A DNA stretch of 64,000 bases from Kiritimatiellia bacterium (GTDB lineage Bacteria > Verrucomicrobiota > Kiritimatiellia > CAIQIC01 > JAGNIJ01): NCBI GenBank assembly GCA_018001225.1, contig JAGNIJ010000015.1, positions 18,355-82,354 of the forward strand, read 5' to 3'. A program made the translations under genes and the position numbers. Below the pieces are notes generated by a model. It did not search any database. It worked only from the letters and a program-made list of their open reading frames with translations, and was not told the DNA's origin. Below are positions 1 to 7,729 of this stretch, one piece after another; position 1 is the first letter of the stretch, and the number at the start of each line of letters is the position of its first letter.

Positions 1-9
1 ACGAAATAG
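1..9 (+). CDS. 3' end of upstream gene, probably V-type ATPase subunit B (partial)
   Basis: Only two sense codons and a TAG stop at 7-9 are inside the window, in a frame that ends two bases before the GTG start of the subunit D gene. The usual bacterial V-ATPase order is A-B-D-I-K, so subunit B is expected here. The identity is inferred only from gene order; nothing in nine bases can prove it. Confidence 0.4.
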   Translation, partial: TK

Positions 10-11
10 CC

Positions 12-608
12 GTGCCGAGAATCAAACATACCAAGAATGAGCTGAAGGCCCAGCGCGACGCGCTGAAGCGCTTCGAGCGCTATCTGCCGACGCTGCAGCT
101 GAAGAAGCAGCAACTGCAGATGGAGGTGCGCCGGCTCGAGGGGCAGATCGAGCAGAAGAAGGCCGAGGAAGAGAAGCTCCGGGGAAGCCTGAAGACGTGG
201 GTCCGCCTGTTCGCGGACCCGTTCCCGTTCGGCCAGCACCTGAAAGTCGCGGAGGTCCGGGCCAGCGAGGGGAACATCGCCGGCATCGCCATCCCCGTGC
301 TCGAGGACGTGCGCTTCGATCGGAAAGTGCCCGACCTGTTCCTGACGCCCTCGTGGGTGGACGACGGGATGGACACGCTCGATCAACTGCTCCGGTTGAG
401 CATCGAACGGCGCATCCTCGACGAGCAGCACCGGCGGCTGGCCGAGGAACTGCGCGTGACCTCGCAGCGCGTGAACCTGTTTGAAAAGGTGAAGATCCCG
501 GAGTGCGGCGAGAATATCCGCGTGATCCGGATCTTCCTGGGTGACGAGCAGACCGCCGACGTCGTGCGCGGGAAGATCGCGAAGGGGCGCACGGTGGAGA
601 CAACATAG
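12..608 (+). CDS. atpD: V-type ATP synthase/ATPase subunit D (central stalk)
   Basis: The 198-residue product fits the family length and its composition: two long charged helical stretches (about residues 5-60 and 120-165) enclosing a short globular segment, as expected for the coiled-coil rotor shaft that links the A3B3 head to the membrane ring. The N-terminal MPRIKHTKNELKAQRDAL is typical of subunit D, where the lysine-rich first helix sits inside the catalytic head. Translation starts at a GTG only two bases after the upstream stop, so it is probably translationally coupled to subunit B. Subunits I and K follow on the same strand, the D-I-K order seen in chlamydial and other PVC operons. 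The identification is firm; the exact start is the first in-frame start after the upstream stop. Confidence 0.9.
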   Translation: MPRIKHTKNELKAQRDALKRFERYLPTLQLKKQQLQMEVRRLEGQIEQKKAEEEKLRGSLKTWVRLFADPFPFGQHLKVAEVRASEGNIAGIAIPVLEDVRFDRKVPDLFLTPSWVDDGMDTLDQLLRLSIERRILDEQHRRLAEELRVTSQRVNLFEKVKIPECGENIRVIRIFLGDEQTADVVRGKIAKGRTVETT

Positions 609-646
609 GATAAAGACAAATTCGATATTCGGATTTATCAGGCGAT

Positions 647-2410
647 ATGATCGTTAAAATGTCCAAGGTGACGGTGCTGTGCGTCGCGTCCGCGAAGGAC
701 GAGGCGCTGGACGCGCTGCGCGACGTGGGCGCGGTGCACGTCGTGCCGCTCAAGCCGCCGGCGGGCGAACTACTGGACGACGCCCGGGCGCGCCTCCAAC
801 ACGTTCGCCGCGCATTGGAAATGCTCGATCGCAAGGCGCAAGGAAAGCCTTCCGGCAGGACGGCCGACGAGGTGGTCGAAGGCGTCTGGAAGCTCATCCA
901 CCGGATCAAGGAGGACGAGGACGCGCTGGTCCAGCTCCGGCACGAGGAACAGCGTCTTGCGCCGTACGGGTCCTTCGATCCCGCGGACCTGGACCGGCTG
1001 AAGGAGCAGGGGATCACGGTCCGGCTCTACCAGGCGCCACGCAGCCAGGCGATCGTCGTGCCCGACGGCGCTGTCCGGGTGCTTTTGAGCGAAGACAAGA
1101 CCAATACTTTTTTTGCCCTGGTCGGGCGAGGAGATGTCCGGGTCGACGCCCAGGAGCTCAAGCGGCCGGAGCGCTCGCTCAAGGAGGTCCGGGAAGGCCT
1201 CCGCTGGTCCGAGGCGCGGCTGGAGGAATCGCGGCGGCGCCTGCAGGAGTACAGCAACGACTACGCCGTCGTGGCCCGCACGGCGGCGAAGGCCGAGGAG
1301 ATCGTCGATTTTCTCGAGGCGCGCCAGGGCATGGAGGCCGGCGGGCCGGTCGCCTGGCTGCAGGGCTTCTGCCCGGAAGAGCACGTGCCCGACGTCAAGG
1401 CCGCGGCGGCGAAAAACGGATGGGGGCTGCTGGTCGGAGCGCCGACGGCCGATGACAAGGCTCCGACCCTGATTCGCAACCCGTTCTGGGTCAAGCCCAT
1501 CAAGGCGGTGTTCGACTTCATCGGCGTCCTGCCGGGCTACGAGGAAATCGATATCAGTGCGGTCTTTCTTCTGTTCTTGAGCCTGTTCTTCGCCATGCTC
1601 GTCGGCGACGCGGGATACGGGCTGATCTTCCTCGGCCTCACATGGTGGGGGCGGCGCAAGTTCCCGAAGGCGCCGGGCTACCCGTTCCACCTGCTCTACA
1701 TCATGAGCTTCTGCACGGTGATCTGGGGTGCGGTCACCGGGTCGTTCTTCGGCATGGGCGCCCCGCCGGCGGGGCTGGACCGACTGACCGTGGCCTGGCT
1801 CAAGGATCCGAAGAATATCATGCTGCTGTGCTTCGGCATCGGCGCCGTGCACCTGACCATTGCGCACCTGTGGAACATCAGCCGGGGCTGGAACAGCCTC
1901 AAGGCCTTGGCGCAGTTGGGGTGGATCGGCAGCACGTGGACCATGTATTTCATGGCCCGCAACCTGGTGCTGGGCCACGAGCTGCCGGGCTGGATCGGGT
2001 GGCTGTTCGTCGCCAGCGTGGTGCTGATCGTGCTCTTCATGACCGCGCCGCGGGATTTCAAGAACGAGTGGTTCAATCACGTCATGCTGCCGCTGAACCT
2101 GGTGAGCAACTTCGTGGACGTGGTCTCGTACATCCGTCTCTTCGCCGTCGGCACGGCGGGCTACGCGGTGGCTTCGTCGTTCAACAAGATGATCCTGGGC
2201 GGCGGGGTGGAGGGCGTGGTGGCCGGGCTGATCGCCGCGCTGCTGCTGTTCCTCGGGCACACGCTGAACATCATCTTGAGCGCGATGGGCGTGCTGGTGC
2301 ACGGCGTGCGCCTGAACACGCTGGAATTTTCGTCGCACATCGGCATGGCCTGGACGGGCGTCCCCTACCGGCCGTTCCGGCGGATTGAATCGGCCAACAA
2401 GGAATCGTGA
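647..2410 (+). CDS. atpI: V-type ATP synthase/ATPase subunit I (membrane stator, a-subunit homologue)
   Basis: The 587-residue protein has a soluble, coiled-coil-rich N-terminal half (about 1-285) and a C-terminal half with about seven or eight membrane helices. The segment VVSYIRLFAVG contains Arg497, the conserved arginine that faces the ring carboxylate during ion transfer. Other family landmarks are FAMLVGDAGYG near residue 315 and LGHTLNIILSAMGVLVHG near 535. It lies between subunit D (38-base gap) and subunit K (21-base gap) in one operon. The chosen ATG at 647 has only a weak AGG upstream; an in-frame ATG four codons later is an alternative start. Family assignment is secure. Confidence 0.93.
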   Translation: MIVKMSKVTVLCVASAKDEALDALRDVGAVHVVPLKPPAGELLDDARARLQHVRRALEMLDRKAQGKPSGRTADEVVEGVWKLIHRIKEDEDALVQLRHEEQRLAPYGSFDPADLDRLKEQGITVRLYQAPRSQAIVVPDGAVRVLLSEDKTNTFFALVGRGDVRVDAQELKRPERSLKEVREGLRWSEARLEESRRRLQEYSNDYAVVARTAAKAEEIVDFLEARQGMEAGGPVAWLQGFCPEEHVPDVKAAAAKNGWGLLVGAPTADDKAPTLIRNPFWVKPIKAVFDFIGVLPGYEEIDISAVFLLFLSLFFAMLVGDAGYGLIFLGLTWWGRRKFPKAPGYPFHLLYIMSFCTVIWGAVTGSFFGMGAPPAGLDRLTVAWLKDPKNIMLLCFGIGAVHLTIAHLWNISRGWNSLKALAQLGWIGSTWTMYFMARNLVLGHELPGWIGWLFVASVVLIVLFMTAPRDFKNEWFNHVMLPLNLVSNFVDVVSYIRLFAVGTAGYAVASSFNKMILGGGVEGVVAGLIAALLLFLGHTLNIILSAMGVLVHGVRLNTLEFSSHIGMAWTGVPYRPFRRIESANKES

Positions 2411-2431
2411 AAGAAAGAAGGAGACCGGAAA

Positions 2432-2887
2432 ATGACACCTGAACTGATGATCGGCTGGGGCAAATTCGGGGCGGCGGCGGCGCTGGCGTTCGGCGCCATG
2501 GGCTCGGCGCTCGGCGCGGGCGCGGCGGGTCCGGCTGCGGTCGGCGCGTGGAAGAAGTGTTTTGCGCAGGGCAAGGCCGCGCCGTTCATCCTGGTGACCT
2601 TCATCGGGGCGCCGCTGTCGCAGACGATCTACGGCATGATCCTGATGAACAGCATCGCGGAGGCGGTGCAAACCACCCCGACGAACTTTCCCATGATGAT
2701 CGCCGTGGGCATCTTCGGCGGCATCGCGATCGGGATGTCCGCCTGGTACCAGGGCGTCATCGGCGCCGCGGCCGCGGACGCGCAGGCCGAGACCGGCAAG
2801 GGCTTCGGCAACTACCTGATGGGCCTGGGCATCGCGGAAACCGTCGCCCTGCTCGTCATGGTCTTCAGCATGATGGCCATCAAGTAA
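2432..2887 (+). CDS. atpK: V-type ATP synthase/ATPase subunit K (membrane ring proteolipid)
   Basis: This 151-residue, four-helix proteolipid forms the rotating membrane ring. Each half is rich in Gly and Ala, as in duplicated V-type c-subunits. The single essential carboxylate is Glu136 in GIAETVALL of the last helix; the equivalent place in helix 2 holds Gln64 (PLSQTIYG). By alignment with the Na+-binding NtpK ring of Enterococcus hirae (Thr64, Gln65, Gln110, Glu139), Ser63, Gln64, Gln107 and Glu136 occupy the ligand positions, which suggests Na+ rather than H+ coupling. That is inference. The ATG is preceded by a purine-rich GAAGGAG-like site within aagaaagaaggagaccgg. It is the last gene of the operon and is followed by an inverted repeat. 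Confidence 0.93.
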   Translation: MTPELMIGWGKFGAAAALAFGAMGSALGAGAAGPAAVGAWKKCFAQGKAAPFILVTFIGAPLSQTIYGMILMNSIAEAVQTTPTNFPMMIAVGIFGGIAIGMSAWYQGVIGAAAADAQAETGKGFGNYLMGLGIAETVALLVMVFSMMAIK

Positions 2888-2901
2888 GTCGCCAGGGGCC
2901 G

Positions 2902-2938
2902 GGGTTCAGGGGTCAGGAAGGAGCTTTCCCCTGAACCC
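2902..2938 (+). terminator. 11-bp inverted repeat after atpK
   Basis: The arms gggttcagggg (2902-2912) and cccctgaaccc (2928-2938) are perfect complements around a 15-base loop. There is no T-run, so it is not a classical intrinsic terminator. It separates the V-ATPase operon from the TrkA-C reading frame and could be a terminator, an mRNA end stabiliser or a REP-like repeat. Confidence 0.5.
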
Positions 2939-2956
2939 TGAACCCTCCTCCCCACC

Positions 2957-3731
2957 ATGATCGCCATCCTGACGCTGCTCGTGGTGGTGACCTGCTCGAT
3001 GTTGATCACGCGCGTGGTGACCACGGCGCTGGTGCTGACGGGACTCTCGCACGAATCGGCGCGGTTCCAGGCGCGCTCGGCCTTCTCCGGCGTAGGCTTT
3101 ACGACGAGCGAATCGGAGGCGATCGTCAGCCATCCCGTGCGCCGGCGGATCATCATGCTGGCGATGCTGTGGGGCAATATCGGGATCGCGTCGGTCCTGG
3201 CCACGGCCATCATGTCGTTCATGAGCGCCGCGCGCGCCGAGCACTGGTGGAAGCACGGCGTCCTGCTGGCCGCCGGCCTGGTCCTGCTCTGGTGGCTGGC
3301 CTCCAGCCGGCGGGTGGAGCGATGGCTGACCCGGGCCATCAGCAATGGGCTTCGCCGGTGGACCCCAGCTGGACGTCAAGGACTACGTGGCGCTGCTCCA
3401 GCTTCAGAACGGCTATGCCGTCTCCGAAATGAAGGTCGAACCGAGCGACTGGCTGGCGGGCCAGGATCTGCAGGGCGCCGCGTTGACCCGGGAGGGCGTG
3501 TTGGTCCTGGGCATCCAGAAGCCGGACGGCTCCTTCATCGGTGCCCCGCGCGGTGACAACCGCATCGAGGTGGACGACATCCTGGTCCTGTACGCGCCGA
3601 TTCGCCGGCTGCAGGAACTGGACCAGCGCCGCGCCGGCCCTCCCGGCGAAGAGGCCCACGAGGAGGCCGTGGAAGAGCATCGCGAGGAGCAGGCCGAGGA
3701 AGCCGCCGGCGGTCAGGCCGTCCCGCCGTAG
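2957..3731 (+). pseudogene. Membrane protein with TrkA-C (RCK_C) domain, interrupted by a +1 frameshift
   Basis: The first part (from ATG 2957) encodes a membrane-spanning region of about 120 residues with two or three hydrophobic helices. The second part reads in another frame from about 3366 and encodes LDVKDYVALLQLQNGYAV followed by a ligand-binding TrkA-C-like fold (GAALTREGVLVLGIQKPDG, IEVDDILVLYAP) and an acidic tail. The two parts join perfectly if one C is removed from the run of four C at 3363-3366, giving a single protein of about 257 residues. TrkA-C domains bind nucleotides or ions and gate K+ or other transporters, so a channel or transport regulator is likely. Either the gene is inactivated or the extra C is a sequencing error. 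The 3' end overlaps the convergent GH130 gene by 19 bases. Confidence 0.75.
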
Positions 3732-4699
3732 TGGTGGGCCTTCAGCCACGCGACCAGTTGCTTGACGCTGGCGGTGGCCAGGTTGACGCAGGTGTCGGCC
3801 CCGCCGTAGTAGATCCGCAGCGTGTCGCCGTCCGGGTCCAAAACCGTGCCGCAGGGGAAGACCACGTCTTCCACGTCCCCGATGCGCTCGTAGTCCTCCC
3901 GGGGGCCGAAGACCCACTCGTCGCCGCGGTACAGCACCTTGACGGGATCGACAAGGTCCAGCATGGCCAGGCCGATCCGGTAGAGGCAGCCGGCCGCCGT
4001 CTGCCGCACGCCGTGGTAGATCACGAGCCAGCCCTCGGGGGTCTCGATGGGCGGCGGCGAGAGGCCGATCTTGCGCGCGTCCCACCACGCCCCCTCGCGG
4101 GCGCGCAGCAGGATCTTGTGGCTGCCCCAGTGCCGCAGGTCGGGTGAAAAGGATATCCAGATATGACCCGTGCCGGCGGAGACGGGCCGGTGGATCATCG
4201 CCCAGTGGCCGCCGAACCGCCGGGGGAAAAGCGCCGCGTCCTTGTCGTCGGGCGGCAGGATCATGCCGTAATGCTCGAAGGCCCGGAAGTCCCGGGTGGT
4301 CGCCAGCGACACGCCGGGTCCGCCGGCGGAGAAGGACGTGTAGACGACCGCGTACCGCTCCAGTTCGGCGACCCAAGTCAGGCGGGGATCCTCGATGCCC
4401 CAGAGGTCCTCCGGCCGTTTCTCGCGGTCCGGCCAGAGCGTCGGATCCGGGTCCATGCGCCACGAGCCGACCCCGTCGGGCGAGCGGGCCGCGCACAGGT
4501 GGGAGAGGCCGCGCCGGTCCTCGACCCGGACGAGCAGCAGGGTCTCGCCCGTATCCTGCAGGCGCACGGCGCCGGCGTTGAAGACGGCGTTGACCGGGTA
4601 CGGCCAGTCGCGGGCGGTCAGCAGCGGGTTCTCCGGGTGCCGCCGGATCAGCGCGTCGTACTCGGGATGTTCGTGCATATGTTCCGGAGTGTGAGTCAT
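3713..4699 (-). CDS. Glycoside hydrolase family 130 (mannosyl-glycan phosphorylase/mannosidase family)
   Basis: The 328-residue protein is a five-bladed propeller enzyme of family GH130. Signature segments are NAVFNAGAV (about 37-45), WGIEDPRLTW with the likely catalytic Asp104, DKDAALFPRRFGGHWAMIHRP, WWDARKIGLSPPPIETPEGW and DVEDVVFPCGTVLDPDGD near the end. Members phosphorolyse or hydrolyse beta-mannosides; the exact linkage cannot be read from sequence. No signal peptide is seen, so it is cytoplasmic. Its ATG overlaps the stop of the glycosyltransferase gene in an ATGA, so the two are translationally coupled and probably act on the same glycan. A longer upstream reading frame exists but would lie entirely inside the glycosyltransferase gene, so the ATG at 4699 is preferred. 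Confidence 0.85.
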   Translation of the reverse strand: MTHTPEHMHEHPEYDALIRRHPENPLLTARDWPYPVNAVFNAGAVRLQDTGETLLLVRVEDRRGLSHLCAARSPDGVGSWRMDPDPTLWPDREKRPEDLWGIEDPRLTWVAELERYAVVYTSFSAGGPGVSLATTRDFRAFEHYGMILPPDDKDAALFPRRFGGHWAMIHRPVSAGTGHIWISFSPDLRHWGSHKILLRAREGAWWDARKIGLSPPPIETPEGWLVIYHGVRQTAAGCLYRIGLAMLDLVDPVKVLYRGDEWVFGPREDYERIGDVEDVVFPCGTVLDPDGDTLRIYYGGADTCVNLATASVKQLVAWLKAHHYGGTA

Positions 4700-7017
4700 G
4701 AGGAGGTCTCCGGCCCGCGGTCGGGCTTGGGCTTCAGGTTGAGGAGCTCGTGCAGGTCGTTCATGAGGATCACGCTCAACTGCCAGACCACGGTGGATTC
4801 GGCGCCCTGGTTGCGGTTGACGCGGTCCGGGTGCAGGCCGTCGAAGCAGCCGCCGCTGTGGTAGTCGTGGAGCGAGGCCTGCAGATCGTTGCGCCCGAGG
4901 AACCAGTCGAAGGCCTTCTGCGCGGAGCGCAGCCAGCGGTCGTCGCGCGTCATGCGATAGGCCGCGAAGCACGCGTCGAGCATCGTGTACGCCTCGATGG
5001 GCTGCTGGTCAAAACGGGCCTTCTCGCGGCCGCGTTCGAACCACCCGTTCGTGCCGACCGGCACGAAATGCCCCGGCTCGGCGGTCTGGACCCGGTCCAG
5101 CCAGTCCAGCGAGCGCAGGCCCCATTCGCACATCCGGGAGTTCGGCAGCCACTGCCCCGCCTCGATGAGCGCGTGGGGGATCCGGGCATTGGCATACGTG
5201 AGCCGGTGCTCCGGCCAGGGCCAGTCGTCCGCGGCGTTCTTCTCGTACAAGTCCAGGAGCCTGGCGGCCAGGTCGTGCCGTTCGCGGCGGAAGGTCGAGG
5301 CGCCGCCGTATCGCTGGAGGTACAGTTGGATCGCCAGGATCGTGTTCGCCCAGGCGCGCGGCGAGGTGAAGGACGTGGTCGGCGGGACGGCCTGCTCGAG
5401 CAACTGCATCGCCAGGCCCCGATGCCCCTCGTTGGGCGAGTAGGCCACCACGTGCGCCAGCCCCCACAGCGCCCGCGCGTGCACGTCGTCGGTCGCCACC
5501 GGCTTGGTCCATTGCCGCTGGTAGGTCATGAAGTTGCCGAAGCGGCTGGTCTCCGTGTCGAAGGCGAACAGGAGGAACGAAAGGTAGCGCGAGGTCAGGA
5601 ATTCCCAGTCCGCCACCGTGGGCTGGATCACCGACCCGCGCACGGCCACGGCCAGCGCCCGGGCCTGGTCGTCCGTGCTGTAGCCGTGGCTCGGGTCGGG
5701 CACCGTGAACTTGGCGTGCTGGAAGATGCCCACGGAGTCCGTCAGGGCCAGCAGGTGCTTCGGGTCCAGCTCGGGCAGGGTGCCGAAGCGGGTCTTGGGC
5801 GCCCGGCCGGTGGTGACGGGCCGCGGCAGGCGGCTGCGTTCCGAGCGGACCTCCTCGAAGACCTGCAGGTACTGCGCGGCGACGGCCGGCCAGATCATGG
5901 AGCGGCCGAAGGCGTAGGCGCGCTTGCGCATGGCGTGGCGCGCCGTCTCGTTGGTGAGCAGGTCGTTCAGCGTCTCCGCGACGGCGGCGGAATCCCGGAA
6001 GGGCACCAGGCGCCCGCGCTCCTCCGCCAGCATGTCCTGCGCGTACCAGTAGGGGGTCGAGACCACCGCCTTGCCCGCGCCCAGGGCATACGCCAGCGTG
6101 CCGGAGGTGATCTGCGCCTCGTTCAGGTACGGCGTGATGTAGACGTCCGCCGCGCCCAGGTATTCGCACAGCTCCTGCAGCGAGACGAAACGGTTCACGA
6201 ACCGGACGTGCGGCTCGAGCCCCAGCTCGCGCACGCGCTGTTCGAGCTGCATCCGGTAGCGCTCCCCCTGGTCCCTCCTCACGTGCGGGTGCGTTGCGCC
6301 GAGCACGATGTAGAGGACCTCCGGGTGGCGGGCCACGACCGCCGGGAGCGCCTGGATCATGTACTCGATCCCCTTGCCGGGCGACATCAGCCCGAAGGTC
6401 AGCAGCACGTGGCGCCCCGCGGCGTCCATCTCGTCCTTGTAGTAGTTGGGATCGACGAACGGCACGTCCGGGATGCCGTGGTGGATCAGCCGGATCCGGT
6501 TTGCCGGTACGCGGTAGATTTCCTTCAGGTACTGCTCGGCCCGCGGGCTCATGACGATCAGCCGGTCGGAAAGCGCGCCCAACTCGTTCAGCACCTCGCG
6601 CTCCTCGGGCGAGGGCCGGGTCAGCACCGTGTGGAGCGTCGTGACGATCGGCATGCGCAGCTGCCGCAGCATGGGCAGCAGGTGCGCCCCCGCCCGGCCG
6701 CCGAAGATGCCGTACTCGTGCTGCACGCAGACCACGTCGGCCTGGCTGACGTTGATGCAGTCCGCGGCCAGGTCGTACTGTTCCCGCCGGGCCGCCTCGA
6801 CCTCGAAGCGCACCCGAGGGGGATAGGCGTAGCCCTCGGTCCGGTCGTTCATGGCGACCGCGAAGCACTCGGTCCCGGGCGCCGCCGCCGCCACGGCCTC
6901 GCACAGGTCCGTCGTGAACGTCGCAATCCCGCACTTCCGCGGCAGGTAATTGCCCAGGAACGCCACGCCGGCGTTGGCTGTCGCGTTTTGCTCCATGTTG
7001 ATCGGGCTCGCTGTCAT
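4696..7017 (-). CDS. GT4-family glycosyltransferase with C-terminal helical domain
   Basis: The predicted 773-residue protein starts MTASPINMEQ; an internal Met seven codons later and upstream in-frame codons are alternatives. Residues about 10-400 form a GT-B glycosyltransferase: FLGNYLPRKCGIATFTTDL at the N-terminus, VCVQHEYGIFGG, GLMSPGKGIEYMIQALP, and the donor-site region SSGTLAYALGAGKAVVSTPYW-like segment (here TSGTLAYALGAGKAVVST). The last 340 residues (from about ELDPKHLLALTDSVGIFQHAKF) look like an alpha-helical barrel domain common in glycan-processing enzymes. The gene overlaps a GH130 gene by 4 bases. This pairing suggests synthesis and turnover of a mannose-containing oligosaccharide or storage glycan, which is inference. 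Domain calls are firm; the substrate is unknown. Confidence 0.85.
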   Translation of the reverse strand: MTASPINMEQNATANAGVAFLGNYLPRKCGIATFTTDLCEAVAAAAPGTECFAVAMNDRTEGYAYPPRVRFEVEAARREQYDLAADCINVSQADVVCVQHEYGIFGGRAGAHLLPMLRQLRMPIVTTLHTVLTRPSPEEREVLNELGALSDRLIVMSPRAEQYLKEIYRVPANRIRLIHHGIPDVPFVDPNYYKDEMDAAGRHVLLTFGLMSPGKGIEYMIQALPAVVARHPEVLYIVLGATHPHVRRDQGERYRMQLEQRVRELGLEPHVRFVNRFVSLQELCEYLGAADVYITPYLNEAQITSGTLAYALGAGKAVVSTPYWYAQDMLAEERGRLVPFRDSAAVAETLNDLLTNETARHAMRKRAYAFGRSMIWPAVAAQYLQVFEEVRSERSRLPRPVTTGRAPKTRFGTLPELDPKHLLALTDSVGIFQHAKFTVPDPSHGYSTDDQARALAVAVRGSVIQPTVADWEFLTSRYLSFLLFAFDTETSRFGNFMTYQRQWTKPVATDDVHARALWGLAHVVAYSPNEGHRGLAMQLLEQAVPPTTSFTSPRAWANTILAIQLYLQRYGGASTFRRERHDLAARLLDLYEKNAADDWPWPEHRLTYANARIPHALIEAGQWLPNSRMCEWGLRSLDWLDRVQTAEPGHFVPVGTNGWFERGREKARFDQQPIEAYTMLDACFAAYRMTRDDRWLRSAQKAFDWFLGRNDLQASLHDYHSGGCFDGLHPDRVNRNQGAESTVVWQLSVILMNDLHELLNLKPKPDRGPETSS

Positions 7018-7308
7018 CCATTCATCTATTCGTTTCGAGTTTATCCGTGAAATACCCCCGTGTCGAGTCCTTGTCGATGACGAGGCCGCCGCGAGCCTGT
7101 GCATGCGGATGCCCCGGCTTCCCAACGTTGTCCCGAACCTTGAAGTGTTCGGATTCCGGCGTGCAGGCGATAGGACAGGATCCCTCCCGAACTAGGAACC
7201 CCGAGCCTGTCTTGTGTCGGGGTGGTGGTCCACTCGACGGCCGGCACGCGGCCTATCGCACCACTGCCGGCCAGGATCCCCCCAGGCAGCCTTCGTGAAA
7301 AACGAGTG

Positions 7309-7431
7309 GCGGACTTCAAGATGCCCCGCCATGGCCAGGACCTTGTTGGTCGCCAGGTCAAACGGGTGCAGCGCCAGGCCGAGGCGGTCGTCTTCGATCA
7401 ACAGGAACCAAAGACATCGGTCCCGGTAGTC
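7309..7431 (-). pseudogene. Remnant of an AbiEii/AbiGii-type nucleotidyltransferase
   Basis: On the minus strand about 40 codons encode WFLLIEDDRLGLALHPFD followed by LATNKVLAMAGHLEVR. This closely matches the conserved core of AbiEii-family nucleotidyltransferases, in which LHPFDLATNK and the following GR-EVRD block are hallmarks. The frame continues on both sides without the rest of the domain: the N-terminal catalytic region (GSR...D.D motif) and the downstream helical part are absent. It is therefore a relic, perhaps of an abortive-infection type toxin-antitoxin gene. It lies beside the dapL fragment in a gene-poor strip. Assignment rests on one conserved block recognised by eye. Confidence 0.55.
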
Positions 7432-7507
7432 CTTCACGAGCCCGGCCATCTCTTCAACCGCATTCATCATCTTGAAAACTTCCCGCCTGGCATGCGCCCC
7501 GACATGA

Positions 7508-7624
7508 AAACGCGCCTTGTACGCCGGGCGGATCGGCGGCGAGACGTTCGGGCTCGGCACCAAGATCTGCAAGTTCGAGAAGATCAAGCACGCCAAGGCG
7601 GCGGCGCCTGCGGACGTCTGCTGA
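7508..7624 (+). pseudogene. Truncated 5' fragment of a second dapL copy
   Basis: In the frame ending at TGA 7622-7624 the sequence encodes LYAGRIGGETFGLGTKICK then FEKIKHAKAAA. The start of the intact DapL at 21363 reads LFAERIGGAQFGLGTEIYK then FEKIKRAKAAA, and the two nucleotide stretches agree at about 76 of 93 positions (hand count). Similarity stops after the alanines, and no later part of the aminotransferase follows. It has no good start codon of its own and is a dead gene fragment. It is in the same orientation as the intact gene 13.8 kb away, with the four secreted-protein genes between. Confidence 0.75.
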
Positions 7625-7676
7625 ACGATGCGTTGTGCGTCAGAATGATCTTACAAGAAATCCGTGCATTCCCCCG

Positions 7677-7705
7677 TTGACACGAAGGATTGTTGGGTTT
7701 AAAAA
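7677..7705 (+). promoter_or_regulatory. Sigma-70-type promoter of the secreted-protein cluster
   Basis: TTGACA at 7677-7682, a 17-base spacer and TAAAAA at 7700-7705. Transcription would start near 7712, giving a short leader that contains the AGAGGAGG ribosome-binding site just before ATG 7730. The -35 box is a perfect consensus match. Confidence 0.65.
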
Positions 7706-7729
7706 CAAAAGAAGAAGAGGAGGTTCGTA

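Larger units (their letters stand above)
7018..7676. other. Gene-poor stretch with gene remnants
   Basis: About 660 bases separate the GT4 gene from the promoter of the secreted-protein cluster. No intact gene can be supported. Two recognisable fragments lie here, an AbiEii-like nucleotidyltransferase piece on the minus strand and a truncated dapL 5' end on the plus strand. The rest carries only unconvincing short frames and presumably the promoter of the GT4 gene. Confidence 0.6.

Noticed and set aside
770..2671. Minus-strand frame opposite atpI and atpK
   Set aside because: Composition is typical of an antisense shadow; the plus-strand V-ATPase genes are unambiguous.
4750..7050. Plus-strand frame of about 766 codons opposite the GT4 gene
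   Set aside because: The minus strand encodes a recognisable GT-B glycosyltransferase over the same stretch; the plus-strand translation is low complexity.
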